From assembly GCA_035452965.1 (NCBI GenBank), contig DAOTCE010000002.1, positions 185,898-249,897 of the forward strand: 64,000 bases of DNA. Reading direction: 5' to 3'. A program made the translations under genes and the position numbers. Source of the stretch: Candidatus Paceibacterota bacterium (lineage in GTDB: Bacteria > Verrucomicrobiota > Verrucomicrobiia > Limisphaerales > UBA8199). The notes beneath the pieces are model-generated. The model was not told where the DNA came from, made no database searches, and saw only the letters and a list, made by a program, of their open reading frames with translations. The stretch's first letter is position 1. Every line of letters starts with the position of its first letter. Below are positions 9,332 through 17,382 of this stretch, piece by piece.

Positions 9332-10690
9332 CTACGGCTGGGGCGGTTGGCCGGGGGCGCGGAACGTGCGCGGCAGGAGCTGGTGAACGGTGGAGACGAT
9401 CAGGTCTTCGGTTTGCTCCGCCAGGCGGGTAGGGCGGTCGTAGTAGATCATGGCGTAGCCGGCTTCGTAGCCGCCTTCGCGCCAGACGCGCCGGGAGGGG
9501 ATGTAACAGGGAACATCGTTGGCGTAGGCGTTAACCCAGAGGCGCGAGGGGTCGTATTCCCGCTTGAGGCGCAGGGAGTAGTCAACGACGACTTCGCCGG
9601 GGAGGAATATCAGGGCCAACTGCTTGCCGAAGTTCCACGTCTGCACGAGGTAAGGGAGTTCAGTGGGCAGCTTCTCGCCGCGGTCGAGCCGGGCGAGGTT
9701 TTTCTGTGCGTGGTAGGCGACGTATTGGATGTTGGATTGCGCCTGTGCCATCCATTGCTCACGCGTGGGGAGGGTGTCGAAGGGCAGGGCGATGGGTTTG
9801 GCCTGGCAGGTCAGTTTATCGCGCAGGGGAGTGAGCGGTTGCTGAAGGAGGGTGTTGACGGCGGTGCTGATGGCGTTGCCGTGCTGTTGGGCGAATTCCA
9901 GGCCGGGGCGGGGATGAGGGTTGGCGTCGCCTCCGCAGGCCGCGGCGACGAGCGCCACTGCGCCAGGGTGGTCGCGCTCGAGGTGTTCGCGGGCGTAGCC
10001 GGCCCAATCGCCGCAAATACGGTTGGGGGTGGCGCCCAGAGTGGTGCAGTGACAGGCGTAGCTCATGAACAAGGCGCGGACCTGGCCCGACTTGTCGCGC
10101 GCGACGAGGACGGGCAGGTCGTGGTCCACCGGGCCGTCTTTGATGCGGCGGTTGGCGGCGAAGCCGGCTTTGGTCTGGCCCCACGCCAGCGTGGCGGGTT
10201 GGCGGGCCTGAAGAGCGGCAAAGGCCACTTGCTCCAGCTTGTCGGTCAAGTCCCGGGTGTAGCGGTTTACCCGGGCCTGCTGATCCGAGGGGAGGTCTCT
10301 CCCGAAGAGGTTGGCCAGGCAGCCGGCCAGCATGGGCGCGGTGTGGGTGTGGGTGGAGCAGAGGGCGAAGCGCTCGTTGCGCAGACGGGCCTTCCTGGCG
10401 AGACGGGCGGCGATCTCGTCGCGCACGGCGGCCGGCACGCCGACGTTGTCCACGGTGATCAGCAGGGCGAGGGTCCTCCGGCTGCTGCCGATGGCGAGGG
10501 CCTGGGCGTAAATGCGCTGGTCCACCCCCTCGTGTTCGCTCTGCCGCGCGGCGTAGCCGCTGAGCCAGACCGGGTAGTCCGGCGTGATGTCCACCCGCGC
10601 CGCGCCGACGGAGTAGTAAACCGGCCGGGCCGCGTGCGAGAGGAGCGGGCTGAGGGACAGAAACAGGAGCGAAAGGAGGAGGCGTGGCAT
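9332..10690 (-). CDS. Secreted neutral/alkaline ceramidase-like protein, paralogue 1
   Basis: A 452-residue protein with a Sec signal (MPRLLLSLLFLSLSPLLSHA). The N-terminal core is YSVGAARVDITPDYPVWLSGYAAR, the usual opening of the neutral/alkaline non-lysosomal ceramidase family in bacteria. CSTHTHTAPMLAG carries the metal-binding histidine motif and SYACHCTTLG a second. Ceramidases cleave the amide bond of ceramide, but many bacterial members of this family have no tested substrate. The start at 10690 was chosen because the signal peptide begins there; upstream residues are not signal-like. The protein is clearly related to its neighbour at 10970-12334, with the whole length aligned. Confidence 0.82.
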   Translation of the reverse strand: MPRLLLSLLFLSLSPLLSHAARPVYYSVGAARVDITPDYPVWLSGYAARQSEHEGVDQRIYAQALAIGSSRRTLALLITVDNVGVPAAVRDEIAARLARKARLRNERFALCSTHTHTAPMLAGCLANLFGRDLPSDQQARVNRYTRDLTDKLEQVAFAALQARQPATLAWGQTKAGFAANRRIKDGPVDHDLPVLVARDKSGQVRALFMSYACHCTTLGATPNRICGDWAGYAREHLERDHPGAVALVAAACGGDANPHPRPGLEFAQQHGNAISTAVNTLLQQPLTPLRDKLTCQAKPIALPFDTLPTREQWMAQAQSNIQYVAYHAQKNLARLDRGEKLPTELPYLVQTWNFGKQLALIFLPGEVVVDYSLRLKREYDPSRLWVNAYANDVPCYIPSRRVWREGGYEAGYAMIYYDRPTRLAEQTEDLIVSTVHQLLPRTFRAPGQPPQP

Positions 10691-10969
10691 GAGATGGTGC
10701 ACGGGTGGAGTGTATCCCGGAGCCGGCACGCCGGGCAAGCCCGGGCGGATCGCAGTCAAGCAGGGGTGTTCGGAGGCGCGCACGGGTGGGGCAAGAGCGG
10801 TGTCGCGCTGCGCTTGCCACCGCAGTCCAGGACGCCGGGCGCGGGCTGCCAGTGCGTGTGCTAATCCAAATACCGATGGAAAGCCAGGGATACCAGGGCT
10901 CGCGGGGACGCTCGCCGTCCCGACCTGGAGGGGAGCACCGACTGACCCCGGCAGCTGCGACCTCGGAAC

Positions 10970-12334
10970 TTATCTTGGGGCGAGGAATGCGGGCGGGAGC
11001 AGCTCGTGAACGGTGGAGACAATCAGCTCCTCCGTCCCCTCAACCAGGCGGGTTGGGCGGTCGAAGTAAATCATCGCGTCGCCGCCCTCGTAGCCGCCCT
11101 CGCGCCAGATGCGCTTGGAGGGGATGTAACAGGGCACATCGTTCGCGTAGGCGTTCACCCAGAGCCGGGTCGGGTCATATTCCTTCTTCAGCCGCAGCGA
11201 GTAGTCCACGACCACTTCGCCGGGCAGGAACACCATCGCCAGCTCCTGGCCAAAGTTCCAGGTCTGGACGAGGTAGGGCAGCCGGGTAGGCAGCTTCTCG
11301 CCACGGTCGAGCCGGGCCAGGTTCTTCTTCGCATGGTAGGCGATCCAATGATTGTCTGATTGCGCCAGCGCGGTCCACTGCTCGCGGGTGGGCAGGGTGT
11401 CGTAGGCCAGGGAGATGGGTTTGGTCTGACAGGCGAGCTTCTGCCGGAGGGGGGACAGGGGCCGCCGCACGAGTTCATTGACGGCGGTGCGGATGGCGTT
11501 GCCGTTCTGCGTGGCGAACTCGAGGCCGGTGCGCGGGTTGGGATTGGCGTCCGCGCCGCAGCCCAGGGCGACCAGCACAATGGCGCCGGGATGATCCCCC
11601 TCGAGGTGCTCGCGCGCGTAGCCGGCCCAATCACCGCAGATGCGGTTGGGAGTGTCGGCGAGCGTGGTGCAATGGCAGGCGTAGCTGGTGAAGAGAGCGC
11701 GGACGCGGCCGGACTTGTCGCGCGCGACGAGGGCAGGGAGGTCGTGGTCCACCGGGCCGTCCTTGGTGCGGCGATTCGCGGCGAAGCCGGCTTTGGTCTG
11801 GCCCCAGGCCAGTGTGGCGGGCTGGCGGGCCTTGAGCGCGGCAAGGGCCACTTGTTCCAGCTTGTCGGTCAGCTCGATGGTGTAGCGGTCAACTCGTTCC
11901 TGCTGGTCGGGCGGGAGGTCCGCGCCGAAGATATTCGGGCAGGAGCCGGTCAGCATCGGGGCGGTGTGGGTGTGGGTGGAACAGAGGGCAAAGCGCTCAT
12001 TGCGCAGGCCGGCCTTCTTGGCGAGGCGCGCGGCGACTTCCTCGCGCAAATGGGCCGGCACGGCCACATTGTCCACGGTCACCACGATCGCCAAACTCCG
12101 CTTGCTGCTGCCGATCGCCAGGGCCTGGGCATAGATGTGCTGGTCAATGCCTTCGGATTCCTTAACCCGCGCCCCGTAGCCGTTGAGGCGGATCGGATAG
12201 TCCGGCGTGATGTCCACCTGTGCGGCGCCGACGGCGTAGAAAGTCTCTTTGGCAGCCAGAGCGGGCAGCGCACCGAAGGTTAGCAGCAGCAGCGGAATGA
12301 GGAGGCGTCGCGGGAGATGGTTATTTGCTGGCAT
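10970..12334 (-). CDS. Secreted neutral/alkaline ceramidase-like protein, paralogue 2
   Basis: A 454-residue paralogue of the gene downstream, sharing the whole architecture: signal peptide (LLIPLLLLTFGALPALA), YAVGAAQVDITPDYPIRLNGYGAR, ALCSTHTHTAPMLTG, SYACHCTTLADTPNRICGDWAGYAREHL, VQTWNFGQELAMVFLPGEVVVDYSLRLK. The two look like a tandem duplication that has diverged moderately. The 279 bases between them have no gene and include a short GGGACG/CGTCCC stem-loop near 10909. The gene starts 157 bases from a divergent alpha/alpha-barrel gene. Confidence 0.82.
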   Translation of the reverse strand: MPANNHLPRRLLIPLLLLTFGALPALAAKETFYAVGAAQVDITPDYPIRLNGYGARVKESEGIDQHIYAQALAIGSSKRSLAIVVTVDNVAVPAHLREEVAARLAKKAGLRNERFALCSTHTHTAPMLTGSCPNIFGADLPPDQQERVDRYTIELTDKLEQVALAALKARQPATLAWGQTKAGFAANRRTKDGPVDHDLPALVARDKSGRVRALFTSYACHCTTLADTPNRICGDWAGYAREHLEGDHPGAIVLVALGCGADANPNPRTGLEFATQNGNAIRTAVNELVRRPLSPLRQKLACQTKPISLAYDTLPTREQWTALAQSDNHWIAYHAKKNLARLDRGEKLPTRLPYLVQTWNFGQELAMVFLPGEVVVDYSLRLKKEYDPTRLWVNAYANDVPCYIPSKRIWREGGYEGGDAMIYFDRPTRLVEGTEELIVSTVHELLPPAFLAPR

Positions 12335-12491
12335 CGGCGAAGCCTACTCCGGGCCGGGCGATGCGAGCAAGTCCGGCGTAGAAAGGGACAGCCATGATGC
12401 CTTTAGCTGCCGGATGCAGGGCACGGCGGCACTTTCTGGTTGGCGCTGCGACCACAAGCCTGCGAGATTGGGCGGAGAAGAAAGTGATGCG

Positions 12492-13670
12492 ATGCTCCGG
12501 ATGAAACGAGTTCTATGGATTTGCGGCACCCTGGCAATCTCGCTTACGTGCGGGAGCGGATCGGCCGCCGAGGCAGGAGCGCAGGACGGGCTGCGAGATA
12601 AGTTCGAGGCCCGGTTCCTGAAGTTCTGCGACCTGGCGACGGTCGAGTTGAACAAGGAGATTACAGGGTTCACGAGCCGGACGAATGCCGACCCGGCGAC
12701 GCATCACATGCCGTTCTTCGAGGACGCGCACGCGGTGCGGGCGCTGGCGGTGGCTTATGACCTGACGGGCCGGCGGGCTTACCTGGACGCGTGCCGGCGG
12801 TGGTCGGACCGGATGATCGCATATCAAAACCGGATGATTCCGAGGGGGGCGTATTACATGAACCACGGGCGGGCGCCGGGCCAGGACCAGGGGCAATGGA
12901 ACCTGGCGGACAGCGGGTCGGTGGCCGCGGGGGTGCTGGCGACGGCAACGCGCTGCGCGGGGACGGCGGACAGGGAACGCTACCTGCGGTCGGTGAAGGC
13001 GTTCGCGCAATTGGCCATGGACAACTACGTCGGGCCGGAGGGGGGCATCAGCAACGGCTTGTGGCCGGAGTATGCGGGGCAATGGTGGTGTTCGAGCGCG
13101 ACGTTCGGGACGACGGCGTTCATTCTCTATGAGGAGACGGGGGAGGAGAAGTATCTGAAGGTGGCCAGGGGCGCGATGAACTGGCTGCTGGGGCAGGATT
13201 TCCGCGAACTGAAACCCATCACGTTTCAGCAGCGGCCATCCGGAACCATCTTCTACTGCTTCGAACTCTACCTGGCGGGGTGGAAGCACCTGGCGCCGGA
13301 CAGCGGGAGCTATCAGACCGCCGGGCGGCAGGTTGACCTGGCGCTGGAGTGGATGGCGAAGAACCAGAAGACGCGCGGGGCGGATGTGCCCGATTACACC
13401 GAGCGGAACGTGGACCTGGCGGGGCTGCCTTACCTGATGTACGGGTTTGCCGGTCGGTCGCCGCGGTGGCGCGGGGTGAGGGCGGCTGCAGACGGCGAGC
13501 TGGAGTACATCGGCAAGCTGCTGCTGAAAGACGGCGATCCGAATGTCTCACGCCTGATGGTGTGGGAAGTGATGACCTGGGGGATGCTCTCGCACGCGGA
13601 GCGGCTGGCGCCCGGCGCGCTGCTGCGCGGCTCGCGGACACCAGGCTTAAAGCAAAATCCCGGGCGGTGA
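12492..13670 (+). CDS. Secreted alpha/alpha-barrel (six-hairpin glycosidase-like) protein
   Basis: A 392-residue protein with a signal peptide (MKRVLWICGTLAISLTCGSGSAAEA). The mature part has the repeated helical pattern of six-hairpin glycosidases and epimerases: HAVRALAVAYDLTGRRAYLDACRRWSDRMI, then SGSVAAGVLATATRCAG, then GTTAFILYEETGEEKYLKVARGAMNWLL. I cannot name the substrate or a specific family. Two starts nine bases apart (12492 and 12501) are possible; a purine-rich GGAGAAGAAAG lies upstream of the first. It is convergent with the repeat protein at 13719, and both genes share the hairpin at 13656. Confidence 0.68.
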   Translation: MLRMKRVLWICGTLAISLTCGSGSAAEAGAQDGLRDKFEARFLKFCDLATVELNKEITGFTSRTNADPATHHMPFFEDAHAVRALAVAYDLTGRRAYLDACRRWSDRMIAYQNRMIPRGAYYMNHGRAPGQDQGQWNLADSGSVAAGVLATATRCAGTADRERYLRSVKAFAQLAMDNYVGPEGGISNGLWPEYAGQWWCSSATFGTTAFILYEETGEEKYLKVARGAMNWLLGQDFRELKPITFQQRPSGTIFYCFELYLAGWKHLAPDSGSYQTAGRQVDLALEWMAKNQKTRGADVPDYTERNVDLAGLPYLMYGFAGRSPRWRGVRAAADGELEYIGKLLLKDGDPNVSRLMVWEVMTWGMLSHAERLAPGALLRGSRTPGLKQNPGR

Positions 13671-13686
13671 ATCGCCGCCCGGGATT
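13656..13686. terminator. Hairpin between convergent genes, stop codon in the loop
   Basis: AATCCCGGGCGG and its exact complement CCGCCCGGGATT form a 12-bp stem with a 7-base loop. The TGA of the upstream plus-strand gene is the first three bases of the loop. The A-rich bases before it read as T on the minus strand, so it may serve as a terminator for the convergent gene at 13719-15998 as well. Bidirectional termination is an inference. Confidence 0.6.
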
Positions 13687-13718
13687 GCCGGGGTCAGGAG
13701 GACAACAGCCGCTCTACG

Positions 13719-15998
13719 CTAGGGCTGCGTGCCAACGACCTGAAGGTTGCCGGGCGCCGCCGGCCGCGAGCGCACGGTCAGTTGGAAGACGCGGTTGGCC
13801 GTGTCGGTGCCGTCGCTGACAGTGATGGTGATATTGGCGGAGCCCGTCTGTCCGGTGGTGGGCGTGATGACTACGGTGCGATTGCCGCCGTTGCCGCTAA
13901 AAACGATGCGCGAGGTGGGCACCAGGCTGGTGTTGTCCGAGCTGCCGGAAACCGCCAGGCTCGCGGCCGAGGTCTCGGCGTCGGCAATTGTGAAGGCAAT
14001 AGCCGGAGTGGAGGTGTTGGCCGCAATCATCCGGTCGGCGATAGCGGAGATGGTCGGCGGCTCATTGACGTGGTTGACGGTGACAGTAAACGTGCGGGTG
14101 ACAATGTTATTGCTGGCACCGCCATCATTCACGGTTACGGTAATGGTCGCGGAGCCGTTAGCGTCGGTGACCGGCCTGAAGGAGATTGAACCGCTGGCGC
14201 TGGGGCTGGTGTAACTCACCGTTGGGTTCGGAATCAGGCCCGTGTTGCTGGAGGTGGCGGTGACCGCCAATGTTTGTGACTCGTTGGCCGCGCCGGTGCC
14301 GATGCCGGTCAGGCTGACGGTCTGGAGGGTGGCATTCTCGTTAATCGTGACGTTGGCCAGATTGTTGAGCGTGGGAGGCTGGTTGACCGGGGTGACAGTG
14401 ACGGTGAAAGTGCGGGTCACGATGTTGTTACTCGCGCCGCCGTCATTGATGGTAACAGTGATAGTGGCCGCGCCATTGGCGTAGGCGACGGGCGTGAAGG
14501 AGATTGAACCGCTAGCATTGGGGCTGGTGTAACTGACTGTCGGATTCGGAATCAGGCCCGTGTTGCTGGAGGTGGCGGTAACCGCCAACGTCTGGGACTC
14601 GTTGGCCGCGCCGGTGCCGATGCCGGTCAGGTTGACAGTCTGGAGGGTGGCATTCTCGCTAATCGTGACATTGGCCAGGTTGTTGAGCGTGGGAGGCTGG
14701 TTGACCGAGTTGACGGTGACGGTAAAGGTGCGGGTCACGATGTTGTTGCTCGTGGCGCCGTCATTGACGGTGACGGTGATGGTCGCGGCGCCGTTGGCAT
14801 TGGCGACCGGGGTGAAGGAGATTGAACCGCTGGCGCTGGGGCTGGTGTAACTCACCGTTGGGTTCGGAATCAGGCCTGTGTTGCTGGAAGAGGCCGTGAC
14901 GCTGAGCGTTTGGGACTCGTTGGCCGCGCCGGTGCCGATGCCAGTCAGGCTGACGGTCTGGAGGGTGGCATTCTCGTTAATCGTGACATTGGCCAGGGTG
15001 TTGAGCGTGGGAGCCTGGTTGACCGAGTTGACGGTGACGGTAAAGGTCCGGGTCACAGTGTTGTCACTCGAGGCACCGTCATTGACGGTGACGGTAATAG
15101 TCGCAACGCCATAGGCGTTGGCGACCGGGGTGAAGGAGATCGAACCGCTAGTGTTGGGGCTGGTGTAACTCAACGTTGGGTTCGGAATCAGGCCCGTATT
15201 GCTGGAGGTGGCAGTGACGGTAAGAGTCTGGGACTCGTTGGCCGCGCCGGTGCCGATGCCGGTCAGGTTGACAGTCTGGAGGGTGGCATTCTCGTTAATC
15301 GTGACATTGGCCAGGTTGTTGAGCGTGGGAGGCTGGTTGACCGGGTTAACGGTGACGGTGAAGGTGCGAGTCACGATGTTGTTGCTCGCGCCGCCGTCAT
15401 TGACAGTGACGCTAACGACGGCTGACCCATAAGCATACGGGACCGGGGTGAAAGAGATTGAACCGCTGGCGCTGGGGCTGGTGTAATTCACCGTTGGGTT
15501 CGGTATCAGGCCCGTATTGCTGGAGGAGGAGGTGACGACAAGGGTTTGGGATTCGCCAGTCGCCCCGGAACTGATACCGCTCAGGTTAACGGTCCGGAGG
15601 CCGGAGCTCTCGTTAATGGTGACGTTGGCCAGGGCGTTCAGCGTGGGCGCCTGGTTCGGCAGAATGATCTGCGTTGACACCTCAGTGGAGTAATCACTCT
15701 CCAGGCCGAAGGTGTCCACCGCGGTGGCCGCGAAATAATAGGTTGCGCCCACTACCAGATTGGAGACAGACACGGTGAGATTCGTGCCTGCAGAGACAGA
15801 GTTGGTGTAGGTGTTCTTGGCCACACCATAGTACACCTTGTATTGAGCGATGACATTCGTGCTGGGACTCTTGTCCCAGGCCAATGTGACGACCCCGGCG
15901 GCTTCAGAGGCCAGCGGTGTTAGGGCAAAGCAAGAGCCCAGGATAATGGATGTGAGAACCGCGCGCCTCCCACGAGGTGAAGATACTAAGCACAACAT
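13719..15998 (-). CDS. Secreted surface protein with FnIII and six Ig/cadherin-like repeats
   Basis: A 759-residue exported protein. A basic leader and hydrophobic segment (RRAVLTSIILGSCFALTPLASEAAG) are followed by a fibronectin type III-like domain at about 35-112. Five near-identical 106-residue repeats come next (residues 115-644), each starting NQxPTLNxLANVTI and ending RTFTVTVNxV, then a sixth diverged copy (645-745) and a short tail. These are cadherin/Ig-like bacterial surface repeats; adhesion or matrix binding is a reasonable guess. No C-terminal anchor is recognisable. The start at 15998 lacks a Shine-Dalgarno, and an alternative ATG lies at 16019. Confidence 0.76.
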   Translation of the reverse strand: MLCLVSSPRGRRAVLTSIILGSCFALTPLASEAAGVVTLAWDKSPSTNVIAQYKVYYGVAKNTYTNSVSAGTNLTVSVSNLVVGATYYFAATAVDTFGLESDYSTEVSTQIILPNQAPTLNALANVTINESSGLRTVNLSGISSGATGESQTLVVTSSSSNTGLIPNPTVNYTSPSASGSISFTPVPYAYGSAVVSVTVNDGGASNNIVTRTFTVTVNPVNQPPTLNNLANVTINENATLQTVNLTGIGTGAANESQTLTVTATSSNTGLIPNPTLSYTSPNTSGSISFTPVANAYGVATITVTVNDGASSDNTVTRTFTVTVNSVNQAPTLNTLANVTINENATLQTVSLTGIGTGAANESQTLSVTASSSNTGLIPNPTVSYTSPSASGSISFTPVANANGAATITVTVNDGATSNNIVTRTFTVTVNSVNQPPTLNNLANVTISENATLQTVNLTGIGTGAANESQTLAVTATSSNTGLIPNPTVSYTSPNASGSISFTPVAYANGAATITVTINDGGASNNIVTRTFTVTVTPVNQPPTLNNLANVTINENATLQTVSLTGIGTGAANESQTLAVTATSSNTGLIPNPTVSYTSPSASGSISFRPVTDANGSATITVTVNDGGASNNIVTRTFTVTVNHVNEPPTISAIADRMIAANTSTPAIAFTIADAETSAASLAVSGSSDNTSLVPTSRIVFSGNGGNRTVVITPTTGQTGSANITITVSDGTDTANRVFQLTVRSRPAAPGNLQVVGTQP
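14067..15656 (-). repeat. Five tandem 318-bp coding repeats
   Basis: The DNA encoding repeats 1 to 5 of the surface protein recurs with an exact 318-base period. The same phrases (for example the antisense of SNTGLIPNP and GSISFTPV) occur every 318 bases. The high nucleotide similarity suggests recent tandem duplication or gene conversion; repeat number may vary between strains. Confidence 0.85.
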
Positions 15999-16568
15999 AC
16001 TACGCGCCCGGCAATGCATAAACGCTGCCAACCGATCGGCAGCCCGCCCCGAGGGCTGTCTGTCAGGATGGCCGGAACCGGGATTGATGGAGCACACCCT
16101 ATGCAATAACCCATTGAATCAAGTGCATTTACGCATAAACACCCCTTACCCCGGACTGGCGCAGCGAACTGAACTTTGCTGGAATACACTCAAACCACCC
16201 CGCCCAGTCAGGCCCGGGCGGGCAGGTTTTCAGACAGCGTGTCCTGGAAAAGAGCAGATGCTCAGCACGTGGCTCCGCTCCATGCCGATTGGTGAAGGTT
16301 GGGCGCTCTCGCCGAGAGCGCCGGGAGACGGCGGTTTACGGCGAAACCGCCCTGCCATCGCTGAAGATTGGGGTGCCCAAGCGCCCCCGGGCAACGCGGA
16401 CTTGCTGAGCCGGTCGGTTTCGATAATGCTCGCAAATATGCCGGCTCAGTTCATGCCGGGCGAGTTGGTTAAGCCTTGCAGGTAGCGTAAATTACGTTAG
16501 ACTCGACCCGAAGGACCGGAATGTCGGTGCGTGGGGATGGTAGTAAACGACTGAAACTACGAGCAATT
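15999..16568. other. Intergenic region with repeat element
   Basis: This 570-base region lies between the divergent surface-protein and kinase-like genes and should carry both promoters. The only clear structure is the two-hairpin element at 16302-16351. Frames crossing it have no family resemblance. Confidence 0.5.
16302..16351. repeat. Two-hairpin element resembling the 8069/48361 family
   Basis: Two adjacent stem-loops. GGCGCTCTCG-c-CGAGAGCGCC is at 16302-16322 (10-bp stem), and GGCGGTTT-acggcg-AAACCGCC is at 16330-16351 (8-bp stem). The first stem closely resembles GGCGCTT...AAGCGCC at 8078 and 48369, so it may be a third, diverged member of that family. Confidence 0.6.
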
Positions 16569-17276
16569 ATGCAAACACAACCTGGTTTAGACCGTGCCTT
16601 AAGTTTCCTTAACTGCCAGTTGCAACCCTCGCGCAAACGGTCTGCTCCCCCCAGGGCTGGCCTGGCCTTCCGCGCCGTGACGATGTCGCGCCAGACCGGC
16701 TCGGGAGCGCACATCGTTGCAGAGAAGCTCGCTGCCCACCTGCAGGCTCACAGCCCCAAAGACTCCTGCCCCTGGACCGTCTTCGACCGCAACCTGGTGG
16801 AGAAAGTCCTGGAGGATCATAATCTCCCCCAGCGCCTGGCCGGATTCATGCCCGAAGACCGGGTATCCGAACTGGAAGACACCGTGGACGACTTGCTCGG
16901 CTTGCACCCCCCTTCCTGGACATTGGTGCGCCAGACCACGGACACAATCCTGCGCCTGGTCGAGCTGGGCAACGTGATCCTCATTGGACGCGGCGCCACA
17001 GTCATTACCGCCAGGCTTGATTACGTCTTCCATGTCCGGATCGTGGGCTCGCTGGAGAAGCGCGTGAAGCATGTGCAGGAGTTGAACCGTATAAGCAAGG
17101 AAGCCGCGCTGGACATCATCCGCCGGGAAGATCGCGGCCGCAAGCGCTACCTGAAAAAGTACTTTGGCATGAACCCCGACGATCCGCTGCAGTACCACTT
17201 GATTATCAATACTGACAGCATCGCCTGCGACGAGGCGGCCCGCATCATCGGCGACGCCATCGTTAACCACGCGTGA
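16569..17276 (+). CDS. Cytidylate kinase-like family protein
   Basis: A 235-residue protein of the cytidylate-kinase-like group. The region AVTMSRQTGSGAHIVAEKLAAHL corresponds to the phosphate-binding loop (family pattern SRQxGSGG). It is followed by VFDRNLVEKVLEDHNL, VILIGRGATVIT, and FHVRIVGSLEKRVKHV. The end, KRYLKKYFGMNPDDPLQYHLIINTD, is characteristic of the group. It is distinct from true Cmk, and its substrate is not established. The start at ATG 16569 was chosen because the residues upstream do not belong to the family. Confidence 0.78.
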   Translation: MQTQPGLDRALSFLNCQLQPSRKRSAPPRAGLAFRAVTMSRQTGSGAHIVAEKLAAHLQAHSPKDSCPWTVFDRNLVEKVLEDHNLPQRLAGFMPEDRVSELEDTVDDLLGLHPPSWTLVRQTTDTILRLVELGNVILIGRGATVITARLDYVFHVRIVGSLEKRVKHVQELNRISKEAALDIIRREDRGRKRYLKKYFGMNPDDPLQYHLIINTDSIACDEAARIIGDAIVNHA

Positions 17277-17382
17277 CCAGCGCGCCGCGCCGTCCGCCAC
17301 TCGGCTTGCGCCGCGGCGGTGAAGCATAAGGGGGTTGGGAGGGCGCCTCCGCCCGCGTCAAGAACGGGCCGGGCCCGCTGCC

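Noticed and set aside
9158..10864. 568-residue plus-strand frame opposite the ceramidase-like gene
   Set aside because: It is antisense to a clear signal-peptide protein and its own N-terminus is the palindromic repeat.
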